From Glandiceps talaboti (Eukaryota > Hemichordata > Enteropneusta > Spengelidae), in contig NC_135565.1 in the NCBI RefSeq assembly GCF_964340395.1, positions 4,049,142 through 4,113,141 on the forward strand: 64,000 nucleotides of DNA, in the 5' to 3' direction. Every line of letters starts with the position of its first letter. Position 1 is the stretch's first letter. Under the pieces are notes generated by a model, which ran no database searches, had not been told where the DNA came from, and was given only the letters and a program-made list of their open reading frames with translations. A program made the position numbers and the translations under genes. Of this stretch, positions 8,176-19,400 are shown piece after piece.

Positions 8176-9700
8176 AAAAATCCTCAAAGTATATTGTTGC
8201 ATGCCATACCATTTAAAATTATTGTATCATTATGAAAAATTACAGGATTCATTAAAGGTACTAAGTCGGGTCAGTATTCTTAGTAATTTGATTTGATGGT
8301 AGAGATTCAGTTTGTTTCAGCATTTGCCAAAATATAAAACTGCCTATGGCGGTGGCACCAGAAACACATGCCAGAAACACATGTACCAGGGAATTTGACA
8401 TTTATAGCATTTCTGCACTTGCAGCACAATAATATTTTTTTACGCTCATACCATGGAAACTATTTTTTTATGTCTCTAAAATCCTCCAGTGAAAGATTAC
8501 ACTTGTGCTCAATAGAGAAACTGGCTGTCAGTAGGTAGTTTTAGTACAGCTTGAGACAGGCTTAGAGCTACAGTCGATAGAAGATCGCTGTATGCATTGT
8601 ATTCTTTCACAGTGCAGCAAAAACAGGCCTTTAATGAAATCATTACAGTGTCACATGGGCTCGAAAATTGTTTATACAATTGTTTATATTGCTGATAATC
8701 AACATTTCAACTTGACTACTTCTACATCCTCACTATGCACGGCACCTACGTCATTGTTTATTTTGCATTAGCAGTTGTCTGAGGGTGTGTACTAAACGTC
8801 ATGTCACATGAGTGAGTGAAACACCAAGCCTACGACTTTAGCTGTAAAAATCAACATTGACAATGTTTCTATGCAACAAGCATTCCAGTAGGTTTTCTTT
8901 TATATGTGAAATGGTCGCTTTAGTCAAGCAAAGTCTATTCTAGTCACAAACGGGGTACGAGAGATTTAGACGGAATATGCCGTAAGTGCCGTAAACAGGA
9001 TAGTTTTCGACAGAAGTAGCAGACGATTATCAACATGTGATGCATTAGTAGAGGGTCAACCTCTTTTCGAAATTGGCGGGGGGGGGGGCATCCTGTTTTG
9101 AAATTTTGGGTAGGGGATGCCATTGTGTTTTGGATTTGGATGAAAGAAAAGAATCCATTAATCTGCAGTGGCATGACCTTGTCTGAACTTTAGTATTTTT
9201 TCCTGTCCCTATTTTAAAATATTACTTCACCTGGAGTGTGGCTCAAACTTAACTTTACATATACATATGCAATGTATTACCTACCACACTAGTTACAGTA
9301 CATATATCATGTATCTCTGAAACTGGATGTGTAATCTATATAATTCTCTATTATAACCACTTTGTAGCATATAACATTATCTTTAACTGTATTTATTGTA
9401 ATGTTTCGGCGATTTGTTGATAAAAACTGAAAAATCAAGGCGACCTTGAAAACCCCAAGAAATCTCTCACCCCCGGGGGTCACTAATACATAGCCAACAA
9501 TCAGATGCTCTAACCTTTTTACTGTCATAGTAAGCCCGTTCCCATCTAAAGTCTGAACCTGTTTCGATTCGAATATTGTCTTTTAAAGATGTGAAATGTT
9601 TCCCAAGATAGTCTACTATAATATTGCCTTAAAAGTCCAAATCTCCCCGACCAATGATACTACCATTAAGTGTATCGACCTTTAGTATAATGATGCCATT
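8176..9700. other. No recognised gene; one long G run
   Basis: AT-rich unique DNA. An 11-base G run is at 9,078-9,088. The phrase GTCAACCTCTTTTCG just before it (about 9,054) recurs in altered form before the G runs near 10,200. No convincing exon was found: a GTAAGT at 8,986 has a CTAG acceptor 38 bases before it, but the stretch between has no clear coding sense. Confidence 0.5.
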
Positions 9701-9711
9701 TAACTTTTAAC

Positions 9712-10040
9712 ATATTTCAACCCTGTGTAAGTTATACAGAATACTTTCTGATATGGTGGTGCTGTTTTGTAAAGTTTGGAGATTATTGCTTGAATATCCT
9801 AAAAAATGGCTTTTAAGAGAGCCTTCTAGGGAGAGACCACGAGGATCCCCCCCCAAAAAAAAGGTGGACATATCCCTTTCCCAAGCTCTTCCCTACATTT
9901 TACTGTGAAGATACTATCAAAATTTATTTCACAAATATTTCAACCCTGTGCAGTTGCTTTATATTGGTGCTGTCTTGTAAAGCTTGGCAATTACTAATAG
10001 TCTCAAAATTCACTTTTAAGAGTAAAAACCTTCAAGGCTT
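9712..10040. repeat. Diverged duplication of about 110 bp, spacing about 220 bp
   Basis: ATATTTCAACCCTGTG followed by GGTGCTGT, TTGTAAAG, TTGG and CTTTTAAGAG occurs at 9,712-9,820 and again at 9,935-10,025. The divergence is considerable, so the duplication is old. Confidence 0.55.
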
Positions 10041-10190
10041 CTAAAAGGAGATGACAGTGCTATCATGGGATCTTATCAAGTATTTGCAAGATGGTCAGGC
10101 AGTACAGTCCACATTGAGTCACGATCAAAAAATGGCTGTCATGTGAATATGATATAACGGGTGGGGGGGGGGGGTAATCATGATTTAGAA

Positions 10191-10385
10191 TTAAGTGTTA
10201 GGGGGCAGCCTCTTTTCGGTTTTACATAAAAGGGAGTCCAATTTTACATAGAGGCTGGGGGGGGGGGGCAGAGGGCCGATGGAAAAATCCACTGTTTTCA
10301 ACCGAGGTCTTTCACTCATATTTAATTCACCTCTTCTTGTAAACCAATAGTCGGATTTCCGGTTCCAAGAAGCATTACGCGACAT
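10191..10385 (-). other. Open frame of 64 codons with a coding-like start, uncertain
   Basis: Minus-strand ATG at 10,383-10,385 opens MSRNASWNRKSDYWFTRRGE in codons richer in C and G than the flanks. After codon 19, GAG|GTGAAT could be a donor. Beyond that the frame crosses a 12-base C run (10,257-10,268 on the plus strand as G), giving a proline run, and ends soon after. The first 19-37 codons may be an exon; the rest looks random. Confidence 0.18.
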
Positions 10386-10547
10386 GATGTCGCTTATGTT
10401 GTTACAGTTATAATAGTCTTGTTTTGTCTATATTACCTTTGAAATAACATTTTCATTAGGAAATTATGGAAACAAATGTTGACATCTGTGATTATGAATG
10501 ATTTTGTTCTGGCTAAATGCCATCATTGACAGACAGTGATTTTACAG

Positions 10548-10856
10548 GTGAACCCAGGGTACAGTCAGGTGACAACCATCCCCCTGAGTAGCACGTGCAA
10601 ACCCCTCAGTATATACATAACACATGGCATTGTTTGGAGAGATGTGCAATGCATCTTGGAACTGGTAACATGCATGTCTGACCATGACACAAACATCCTG
10701 CCACATCCTGAACGAGGGGTGGTCTTAAAGAAGAGCCACCAGCGGCGAGTCTGGGTAACCGAGACAAGCTCTCACTCTGCAAATCTAGTGCGCCCTCTTG
10801 TGGTTGACTACCTGAGAAATGGCTGGAACTTCAGTAACCCAAATATGGCTTATTGA
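10548..10856 (+). CDS. Possible coding exon, unknown protein
   Basis: An acceptor GTGATTTTACAG ends at 10,547. The frame then stays open for 102 codons to TGA at 10,854-10,856. Through about 10,755 third positions favour C and G (CCC, CTG, AGC, ACG, TGC, AAC) in contrast to the AT-rich surroundings. Segments read SQVTTIPLSSTCKPLSIYIT and HGIVWRDVQCILELVTCMSD. A donor-like GG|GTAACC at about 10,757 could end the exon sooner, and coding character weakens beyond it. No family recognised. If real, its neighbouring exons are not evident in the window. Confidence 0.35.
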   Translation: MNPGYSQVTTIPLSSTCKPLSIYITHGIVWRDVQCILELVTCMSDHDTNILPHPERGVVLKKSHQRRVWVTETSSHSANLVRPLVVDYLRNGWNFSNPNMAY

Positions 10857-10859
10857 CAT

Positions 10860-11270
10860 AAAAATACTTGTAATATAATGCTGCTGATACCATCTAACAT
10901 ATATATTGCATACATGTGTGGCAAATTCTGGCAAAAAGGTCCTGTGGACTTCAGAGATTCTGTATTTTCAAAGTATGTGTACCCCCCTCCCCACCCACTG
11001 TCTATGGTGAAATTTACAATCGAGCTTCATTTAGCTGTTGAATATATTTGAATATATAGATATATATAAATATATAGTACCGCTATATAATTTAACCCAG
11101 TGAATGTTACACTTTCATATTGCATCACTTGCCTGAAGGGCACACCATTTATTTTTTGGTTCACCAATTACCTTAGTCTTTAAGGTACGCCATGACGAGG
11201 CGCCCTCACACGTGTGAGAGTAGGCCGATGAGGGCGGAAAATCACAACATATCTTACAGTCTACGTTTAC
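10860..11270. other. No recognised gene
   Basis: AT-rich, with a TATA-rich tract at 11,040-11,085. A small palindrome CTCACACGTGTGAG lies near 11,206. Nothing else supported. Confidence 0.5.
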
Positions 11271-11274
11271 CTTA

Positions 11275-11610
11275 ATGCACATCATTTATATTCATATGTA
11301 CATCATTTACTTTAATACATGCATCATTTGCCTTGGGTGTCATTTTTTTACATGGCACATCATGCGTCTTGTGTATGATTTGGTACTAGGTTATCTGCTA
11401 TCTGGTGTCATTTATTTTTATGATGCACCATGCATGTGTAACTTATTTTCAATTTTTCATCATTTGCCTTTGTGTGGGCATCGTTTATATTCATAGTGCA
11501 TTACTTGCTTTATGTGTGTTATTTATTTTCATATACGAATCACTTGCCCTATGTGTGTGTTATTTGTTCTCACAGATGCTTAATTTACATTTATAAGTCA
11601 CTTACGTTAG
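11275..11610. repeat. Degenerate minisatellite, unit about 38-40 bp
   Basis: Repeated, diverged phrases of the form GCATCACTTGCCTTATGTGTG then TTATTTATTTTCATA recur. They are clearest at about 11,498-11,610 and looser back to 11,275. The overlapping open frames here derive from this repetition. Confidence 0.55.
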
Positions 11611-11701
11611 CATGTATAAAACAGTTATTTTGCATTCATCATCGTCGCAAATCGAATGTAGAAGAATAACAAAAAGTAAGTAACTTATAGATGACACTTA
11701 C

Positions 11702-11764
11702 CGCTCTTAGCCATCAGGTGTAGATGATGTATGCTTGATATCTTGTAGATATAATAGACATTGC
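11702..11764 (-). CDS. Possible minus-strand exon with strong donor; ATG at 11,714
   Basis: The donor AGCG|GTAAGTGTC is close to consensus. An ATG at 11,712-11,714 reads Met-Ala-Lys-Ser then one base (phase 1), so this could be a first coding exon. Alternatively the same frame is open upstream to a TGA at 11,802-11,804 (including QGNVYYIYKISSIHHLHLMA), with a pyrimidine-containing acceptor TCATTCAAG at 11,765. That would make it an internal exon. No partner exon with matching phase was identified. Confidence 0.25.
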
Positions 11765-11941
11765 CTTGAATGACAGCCACAAAAGGCAGATGATAGTACT
11801 TTCAGTTGATCAGTATATGTATAGATAACTTACGGTATAATTTATTTAAATTCTCATCCTTCAAGACCAAATAGGAATTTACTGTCAACACTGTAAACAG
11901 GTGCAGGTTATGATATGGCAAGTCTGGCAAAAAGGTCCCCT

Positions 11942-11974
11942 GAACGTTAGACTATTTCTAACGGTCTAACGTTC
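11942..11974. other. Perfect 11-bp inverted repeat
   Basis: GAACGTTAGAC and its exact reverse complement GTCTAACGTTC are separated by 11 bp. It could form a hairpin. No T run or gene end nearby gives it a role. Confidence 0.8.
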
Positions 11975-12065
11975 ATATTATCTAGTCAATGCTAGGGGTG
12001 TCATCGCTGCCAAGCAATTCTTTGTCGCCTTTTTTGAGTTGCCATAACATATCCAAGGGGACACA

Positions 12066-12070
<5 letters not shown>

Positions 12071-12131
<61 letters not shown>

Positions 12132-12163
12132 CACACTCACACTCACACTCACACTCATCACTC

Positions 12164-12220
<57 letters not shown>
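12071..12220. repeat. AC dinucleotide microsatellite with a CACTCA interruption
   Basis: (AC)n runs at about 12,071-12,128 and 12,165-12,220, separated by (CACTCA)-type repeats. Alternating purine-pyrimidine DNA. Open frames on both strands are artefacts. Confidence 0.97.
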
Positions 12221-12222
<2 letters not shown>

Positions 12223-12255
12223 TTGACTGCGAATAATGTCAAGGGCACTCTCAAT

Positions 12256-12278
12256 CATACAAACATATAGTTTGTATG
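12256..12278. other. Perfect 9-bp inverted repeat
   Basis: CATACAAAC and GTTTGTATG flank ATATA, about 30 bp before the ATG at 12,309. A hairpin is possible; no function inferred. Confidence 0.75.
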
Positions 12279-12308
12279 TTTGGTGTTAAAATAGCTAGAA
12301 TATGATAC

Positions 12309-12661
12309 ATGGCGAAGATGACGAATGCAGATGGAAACGCGGCGATGACAAATACGGACGGAGATGTACGCGGTGAAAATATAAACCGTGGCGAAACTGC
12401 GAAATTTGTGTCTGTGGATGTTATGTATGAGAGAAAGGCCATAGGCAGGCAAGTGAAAATACTACCGACCAACCGACCAACCGGTCACCAACCAAACCTA
12501 GCCTGACGACAACCAAAAATGAGAAGAAAGAGAAAAAGATGAAATGTTTGTGTATATGTAATACCGACAGCGAAAAAGGACCGAGATGCGAGGTAGTTGA
12601 CGATGAAGACGAAATTATTTTTAATTTGGAGGTTGGGAAAGAGAAAGGGGAAGGGATATAG
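12309..12661 (+). pseudogene. Frameshifted pair of coding-like open frames, unknown protein
   Basis: The first frame starts at ATG 12,309 (MAKMTNADGNAAMTNTDGDV, then a segment with KFVSVDVMYERKAIGRQ) and stops at 12,504-12,506. A second frame, open from about 12,430, overlaps it and continues to TAG at 12,659-12,661. It includes KKMKCLCICNTDSEKGPRCE and VVDDEDEIIFNLEVGKEKGE. Both differ from the AT-rich flanks in having codon-like composition and charged protein. The switch would be one base, within or near a low-complexity GACCAACCGACCAACCGG stretch. Readings: a decayed or retro-copied gene, a sequencing error in one gene, or an exon ending at the GC-type donor CAG|GCAAGT near 12,449. No family recognised. 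I leave the two frames separate. Confidence 0.35.
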
Positions 12662-12739
12662 AAACTAGTCACTCATTCATTCATTCATTAATACAATCAT
12701 ATTTAAAAAGGAAAAACAATTTTATCAAATTTTAATAAT

Positions 12740-12845
12740 CACATTCTTGGGTCTTCGAATTCATCTTGGGTCCATCCTAAAGTGAATTAATAAAAGTATT
12801 TATTGAAACAACATCCATTCGAATTGTAATATTTACTAAATCCTT
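12740..12845 (-). repeat. Degenerate partial copy of the array unit outside the array
   Basis: TCCATCCTAAAGTGAATTAA at 12,771, followed by a TTATTGA phrase and GTAATATTTACTAAATCC, aligns with the unit phrase around exon A's acceptor and the intron beside it. On the minus strand an acceptor TTCACTTTAG and the first bases of exon A (GATGGA) are kept, while the exon body is about 60 percent similar and soon stops. It looks like an ancient copy cut off from homogenisation. Confidence 0.5.
12799..12804 (-). promoter_or_regulatory. Candidate poly(A) signal of the exon A-exon B gene
   Basis: AATAAA on the minus strand, 103 bp past the TGA of exon B. The corresponding place in array units reads AATAAG, so the array copies lack it. 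Confidence 0.4.
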
Positions 12846-12906
12846 AATCAAAATTGCTAACATCTAATATTCCATTGTGTAATGTGGTTCATATAATGCA
12901 TGAGCA

Positions 12907-13083
12907 TCATTCTACACCATGGCACTGTGAAATTATTTCACAAGTTGCTATGTCAAAAACAAATTGATGAAATTTATGGCGACTCGATGTTGACCCACTT
13001 CTGTGGTGTTTGCAATCAGTGTCACACCCATCCCTCTCCACTCTTTGTATCATCGTCTGTACATGTGGCCTTGTAATCCATTG
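12907..13083 (-). CDS. Terminal exon B of a minus-strand gene at the array edge, unknown protein
   Basis: On the minus strand a pyrimidine-rich acceptor (TTTTGTACCTTCAG, ending at 13,084) precedes a frame that begins on a codon boundary. It encodes 58 residues to TGA at 12,907-12,909, with AATAAA following. The start QWITRPHVQTMIQRVERDGC and the later FVFDIATCEIISQCHG look protein-like. Cysteines fall at exon residues 20, 24, 48 and 54, with several His between, but I recognise no domain. Exon A (13,161-13,240) ends on a codon boundary, so the A-to-B splice keeps frame across a 77-bp intron. Array units are homologous to this intron up to CAATGG, where exon B starts, then diverge. Their AG acceptor is changed to TCTGCAATGG, so exon B is outside the amplified cassette. 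Confidence 0.45.
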   Translation of the reverse strand, partial: QWITRPHVQTMIQRVERDGCDTDCKHHRSGSTSSRHKFHQFVFDIATCEIISQCHGVE

Positions 13084-13160
13084 CTGAAGGTACAAAATAT
13101 TGGGCAACAAAATCTAATGACCATTTTCAGTAATTTTACAAATCCAAATTCTTCACTTAC

Positions 13161-13240
13161 TTCTTCCACTTCTTGATTGGCTGTCTGGTGTTCATCTGCC
13201 ATCTGTGTTCGTGTCATCTTCCGTGACCTTGAGTTCCATC
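13161..13240 (-). CDS. Exon A, edge copy of the exon amplified in the array
   Basis: On the minus strand a branch-like TTTGATT and CATTCCTTTCAG acceptor (ending 13,241) precede an 80-nt exon closed by the donor GAA|GTAAGTGAAG. Two starting bases complete a split codon. Then 26 codons are open: WNSRSRKMTRTQMADEHQTA followed by NQEVEE. The other two frames hit TGA at codons 9 and 16. An in-frame ATG (Met-Thr-Arg-Thr-Gln) could make it a first coding exon after an untranslated one; otherwise its upstream partner ends in phase 1. The segment is hydrophilic and charged, with no recognised domain. This is the copy next to exon B and its flanks are the most diverged of the array. Confidence 0.45.
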
Positions 13241-13429
13241 CTGAAAGGAATGAATCAAACAATACAGTATAAACTTATTGATGGAATGAAATAACAGTTA
13301 TTTAGATTCTAATATTAACTCTTAAAGTTGCCACTACTCAATTTAAACTTTTTGAAACGATATTACCACGGATAATACAATTCTGTTCATCTCCAAAATA
13401 TTTCTTCATTCTGCTACAATCTACTTGTG

Positions 13430-16400
13430 ACATAAGGTTGTCATTACTTGTTGTGTACTTAGTACTGACAAAAGAACTTTTTGATAACTTATACTTTCTA
13501 TTGCAGATGGGAAGAAATATTGGGCAACAAAATTTAATGATCATTCTCAGTAATTATACAATTCCAAAATCTTCACTTACTTCTTCCACTTCTTGATTGG
13601 CTGTCTGGTGTTCATCTGCCATCTGTGTTCATGTCATCTTCCGTGACCTTGAGTTCCATCCTGAAAGGAATGAATCAAACAATACAGTATAAACTTAATG
13701 ATGGAATGAAATAACAGTTATTTAGATTCTAATATTTACTCTTAAAGTTGCCACTACTCACTTTAACCTTTTTGAAAAGATATTACCACGGATAATACAA
13801 TTCTGTTCATCTCCAAAATATTTCTTTATTCTCCTACAATCTACTTGTGACATAAGGTTGTCATTACTTGTCGTGTGCTTAGTACTGACAAAAGAACTTT
13901 TTTATAACTTATACTTTCCATTGCAGATGGGAAGAAATATTGGGCAACAAAATTTAATGACCATTCTCAGTAATTATACAATTCCAAAATCTTCACTTAC
14001 TTCTTCAACTTCTTGATTGGCTGTCTGGTGTTCATCTGCCATCTGTGTTCGTGTCATCTTCCGTGACCTTGAGTTCCATCCTGAAAGGAATGAATCAAAC
14101 AATACAGTATAAACTTATTGATGGAATGAAATAACAGTATTCTAATATTTACTCTTAAAGTTGCCACTACTTACTTTAACCTTTTTGAAAAGAAATTACC
14201 ACGGATGATACAATTCTGTTCATCTCCAAACTATTTCTTCATTCTACTACAGTCTACTTGTGACGTAAGGTTGTCATTACTTATTGTGTGCTTAGTACTG
14301 ACAAAAGAACTTTTTGATAACTTATACTTTCCATTGCAGATGGGAAGAAATATTGGGCAACAAAATTTAATGACCATTCTCAGTAATTATACAATTCCAA
14401 AATCTTCACTTACTTCTTCCACTTCTTGATTGGCTGTCTGGTGTTCATCTGCCATCTGTGTTCGTGTCATCTTCCGTGACCTTTAGTTCCATCCTGAAAG
14501 GAATGAATCAAACAATACAGTATAAATTTATTGATGGAAAGAAATAACAGTATTCTAATATTTACTCTTACAAGTTGCCACTACTCACTTTAACCTTTTT
14601 GAAAAGATATTACCACGGATAATACAATTCTGTTCATCTCCAAAATATTTCTTTATTCTGCTACAATCTACTTGTGACATAAGGTTGTCATTACTTGTCG
14701 TGTGCTTAGTACTGACAAAATAACTTTTTGATAACTTATACTTTCCATTGCAGATGGGAAGAAATATTGGGCAACAAAATTTAATGACCATTCTCAGTAA
14801 TTATACAATTCCAAAATCTTCACTTACTTCTTCAACTTCTTGATTGGCTGTCTGGTGTTCATCTGCCATCTGTGTTCGTGTCATCTTCCGTGACCTTGAG
14901 TTCCATCCTGAAAGGAATGAATCAAACAATACAGTATAAACTTATTGATGGAATGAAATAACAGTATTCTAATATTTACTCTTAAAGTTGCCACTACTTA
15001 CTTTAACCTTTTTGAAAAGAAATTACCACGGATGATACAATTCTGTTCATCTCCAAACTATTTCTTCATTCTACTACAGTCTACTTGTGACGTAAGGTTG
15101 TCATTACTTATTGTGTGCTTAGTACTGACAAAATAACTTTTTTATAACTTATACTTTCCATTGCAGATGGGAAGAAATATTGGGCAACAAAATTTAATGA
15201 CCATTCTCAGTAATTATACAATTCCAAAATCTTCACTTACTTCTTCCACTTCTTGATTGGCTGTCTGGTGTTCATCTGCCATCTGTGTTCGTGTCATCTT
15301 CCGTGACCTTGAGTTCCATCCTGAAAGGAATGAATCAAACAATACAGTATAAATTTATTGATGGAAAGAAATAACAGTATTCTAATATTTACTCTTACAA
15401 GTTGCCACTACTCACTTTAACCTTTTTGAAAAGATATTACCACGGATAATACAATTCTGTTCATCTCCAAAATATTTCTTTATTCTGCTACAATCTACTT
15501 GTGACATAAGGTTGTCATTACTTGTCGTGTGCTTAGTACTGACAAAAGAACTTTTTGATAACTTATACTTTCCATTGCAGATGGGAAGAAATATTGGGCA
15601 ACAAAATGTAATGACCATTCTCAATAATTATACAAATCCAAAATCTTCACTTACTTCTTCCACTTCTTGATTGGCTGGCTGTCTGGTGTTCATATGCCAT
15701 CTGTGTTCATGTCATCTTCCGTGACCTTGAGTTCCATCCTGAAAGGAATGAATCAAACAATACAGTATAAACTTATTGATGGAATGAAATAACAGTTATT
15801 TAGATTCTAATATTTACTCTTACAAGTTGCCACTACTCACTTTAATCTTTTTGAAAAGATATTACCACGGATAATACAATTCTATTTATCTCCAATATTT
15901 TTTCATTCTGCTACAATCTACTTGTGACATAAGGTTGTCATTACGTGTCGTGTGCTTAGTACTGACAAAAGAACTTTTTGATAACTTATACTTTCCATTG
16001 CAGATGGGAATAAATATTGGGCAACAAAATTTAATGACCATTCTCAGTAATTATTCAATTCCAAAATCTTCACTTACTTCTTCCACTTCTTCATTGGTTG
16101 TCTGGTGTTCTTCTGCCATCTGTGTTCGTGTCATCTTCCGTGACCTTGAGTTCCATCCTGAAAGGAATGAATCAAATAATACAGTATAAACTTATTGATG
16201 GAATGAAATAACAGTTATTTAGATTTTAATATTTACTCTTAAAGTTGCCACTACTCAATTTAACCTTTTTGAAAAGATATTACCACGGATAATATAATTC
16301 TCTTCATCTCCAAAATATTTCTTCATTCTGCTACAATCTACTTGTGACATAAGTTTGTCATTACTTGTCGTGTGCTTAGTACTGACAAAAGAACTTTTTG

Positions 16401-19400
16401 ATAACTTATACTTTCCATTGCAGATGGGAAGAAATATTGGGCAACAAAATTTAATGACCATTCTCAGTAATTATACAATTCCAAAATCTTCACTTACTTC
16501 TTCCACTTCTTGATTGGCTGTCTGGTGTTCGTCTGGCATCTGTGTTCGTTTAATCTTCCTTGACCTTGAGTTCCATCCTGAAAGGAATGAATCAAACAAT
16601 ACAGTATAAACTTATTGATGGAATGAAATAACAGTATTCCAATATTTACTCTTACAAGTTGCCACTACTCACTTTAATCTTTTTGAAAAGATATTACCAC
16701 GGATAATACAATTCTATTTATCTCCAATATTTCTTCATTCTGCTACAATCTAATTGTGACATAAGGTTGTCATTACTTGTTGTGTGCTTAGTACTGACAA
16801 AAGAACTTTTTGATAACTTATACTTTCCATTGCAGATGGGAAGAAATATTGGGCAACAAAATTTAATGACCATTCTCAGTAATTATACAATTCTAAAATC
16901 TTCACTTACTTCTTCCACTTCTTGATTGGCTGTCTGGTGTTCTTCTGCCATCTGTGTTCGTGTCATCTTCCGTGACCTTGAGTTCCATCCTGAAAGGAAT
17001 GAATCAAACAATACAGTATAAACTTATTGATGGAATGAAATAACAGTTATTTAGATTCTAATATTTACTCTTAAAGTTGCCACTACTCAATTTAACCTTT
17101 TTGAAAAGATTTTACCATGGATAATACAATTCTGTTCATGTCCAAAATATGTCTTCATTCTGCTACAATCTACTTGTGACATAAGGTTGTCATTACTTGT
17201 CGTGTGCTTAGTACTGACAAAAGAACTTTTTGATAACTTATACTTTCTATTACAGATGGGAAGAAATATTGGGCAACAAAATTTAATGACCATTCTCAGT
17301 AATTATACAATTCCAAAATCTTCACTTACTTCTTCCACTTCTTGATTGGCTGTCTGGTGTTCATCTGCCATCTGTGTTCGTGTCATCTTCCGTGACCTTG
17401 AGTTCCATCCTGAAAGGAATGAATCAAACAATACAGTATAAACTTATTGATGGAATGAAATAACAGTTATTCTAATATTTACTCTTACAAGTTGCCACTA
17501 CTCACTTTAACCTTTTTGAAAAGATATTACCACGGATAATACAATTCTGTTCATCTCCAAAATATGTCTTCATTCTGCTACAATCTACTTGTGACATAAG
17601 GTTGTCATTACCTGTCGTGTGCTTAGTACTGACAAAAGAACTTTTTGATAACTTATACTTTCTATTGCAGATGGGAAGAAATATTGGGCAACAAAATTTA
17701 ATGACCATTCTCAGTAATTATACAATTCCAAAATCTTCACTTACTTCTTCCACTTCTTGATTGGCTGTCTGGTGTTTATCTGCCATCTGTGTTCGTGTCA
17801 TCTTCCGTGACCTTGAGTTCCATCCTGAAAGGAATGAATCAAACAATACAGTATAAACTTATTGATGGAATGAAATAACAGTTATTTAGATTCTAATATT
17901 TACTCTTAAAGTTGCCACTACTCACTTTAACCTTTTTGAAAAGATATTACCACGGATAATACAATTCTGTTCATCTCCAAAATATTTCTTTATTCTGCTA
18001 CAATCTACTTGTGACATAAGGTTGTCATTACTTGTCGTGTGCTTAGTACTGACAAAAGAACTTTTTGATAAATTATACTTTCCATTGCAGATGGGAAGAA
18101 ATATTGGGCAACAAAATTTAATGACCATTCTCAGTAATTATACAATTCCAAAATCTTCACTTACTTCTTCCACTTCTTGATTGGCTGTCTGGTGTTCTTC
18201 TGCCATCTGTGTTCGTGTCATCTTCCGTGACCTTGAGTTCCATCCTGAAAGGAATGAATCAAACAATACAGTATAAACTTATTGATGGAATGAAATAACA
18301 GTTATTTAGATTCTAATATTTACTCTTAAAGTTGCCACTACTCAATTTAACCTTTTTGAAAAGATTTTACCATGGATAATACAATTCTGTTCATGTCCAA
18401 AATATGTCTTCATTCTGCTACAATCTACTTGTGACATAAGGTTGTCATTACTTGTCGTGTGCTTAGTACTGACAAAAGAACTTTTTGATAACTTATACTT
18501 TCTATTACAGATGGGAAGAAATATTGGGCAACAAAATTTAATGACCATTCTCAGTAATTATACAATTCCAAAATCTTCACTTACTTCTTCCACTTCTTGA
18601 TTGGCTGTCTGGTGTTCATCTGCCATCTGTGTTCGTGTCATCTTCCGTGACCTTGAGTTCCATCCTGAAAGGAATGAATCAAACAATACAGTATAAACTT
18701 ATTGATGGAATGAAATAACAGTTATTCTAATATTTACTCTTACAAGTTGCCACTACTCACTTTAACCTTTTTGAAAAGATATTACCACGGATAATACAAT
18801 TCTGTTCATCTCCAAAATATGTCTTCATTCTGCTACAATCTACTTGTGACATAAGGTTGTCATTACCTGTCGTGTGCTTAGTACTGACAAAAGAACTTTT
18901 TGATAACTTATACTTTCTATTGCAGATGGGAAGAAATATTGGGCAACAAAATTTAATGACCATTCTCAGTAATTATACAATTCCAAAATCTTCACTTACT
19001 TCTTCCACTTCTTGATTGGCTGTCTGGTGTTTATCTGCCATCTGTGTTCGTGTCATCTTCCGTGACCTTGAGTTCCATCCTGAAAGGAATGAATCAAACA
19101 ATACAGTATAAACTTATTGATGGAATGAAATAACAGTTATTTAGATTCTAATATTTACTCTTAAAGTTGCCACTACTCACTTTAACCTTTTTGAAAAGAT
19201 ATTACCACGGATAATACAATTCTGTTCATCTCCAAAATATTTCTTTATTCTGCTACAATCTACTTGTGACATAAGGTTGTCATTACTTGTCGTGTGCTTA
19301 GTACTGACAAAAGAACTTTTTGATAAATTATACTTTCCATTGCAGATGGGAAGAAATATTGGGCAACAAAATTTAATGACCATTCTCAGTAATTATACAA

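Noticed and set aside
8944-9174. 76-codon minus-strand open frame
   Set aside because: It crosses an 11-base G run, has no splice signals of note and its composition is like the flanks.
11989-12270. Thr-His and Cys-Val repeat open frames
   Set aside because: They come from the AC microsatellite.
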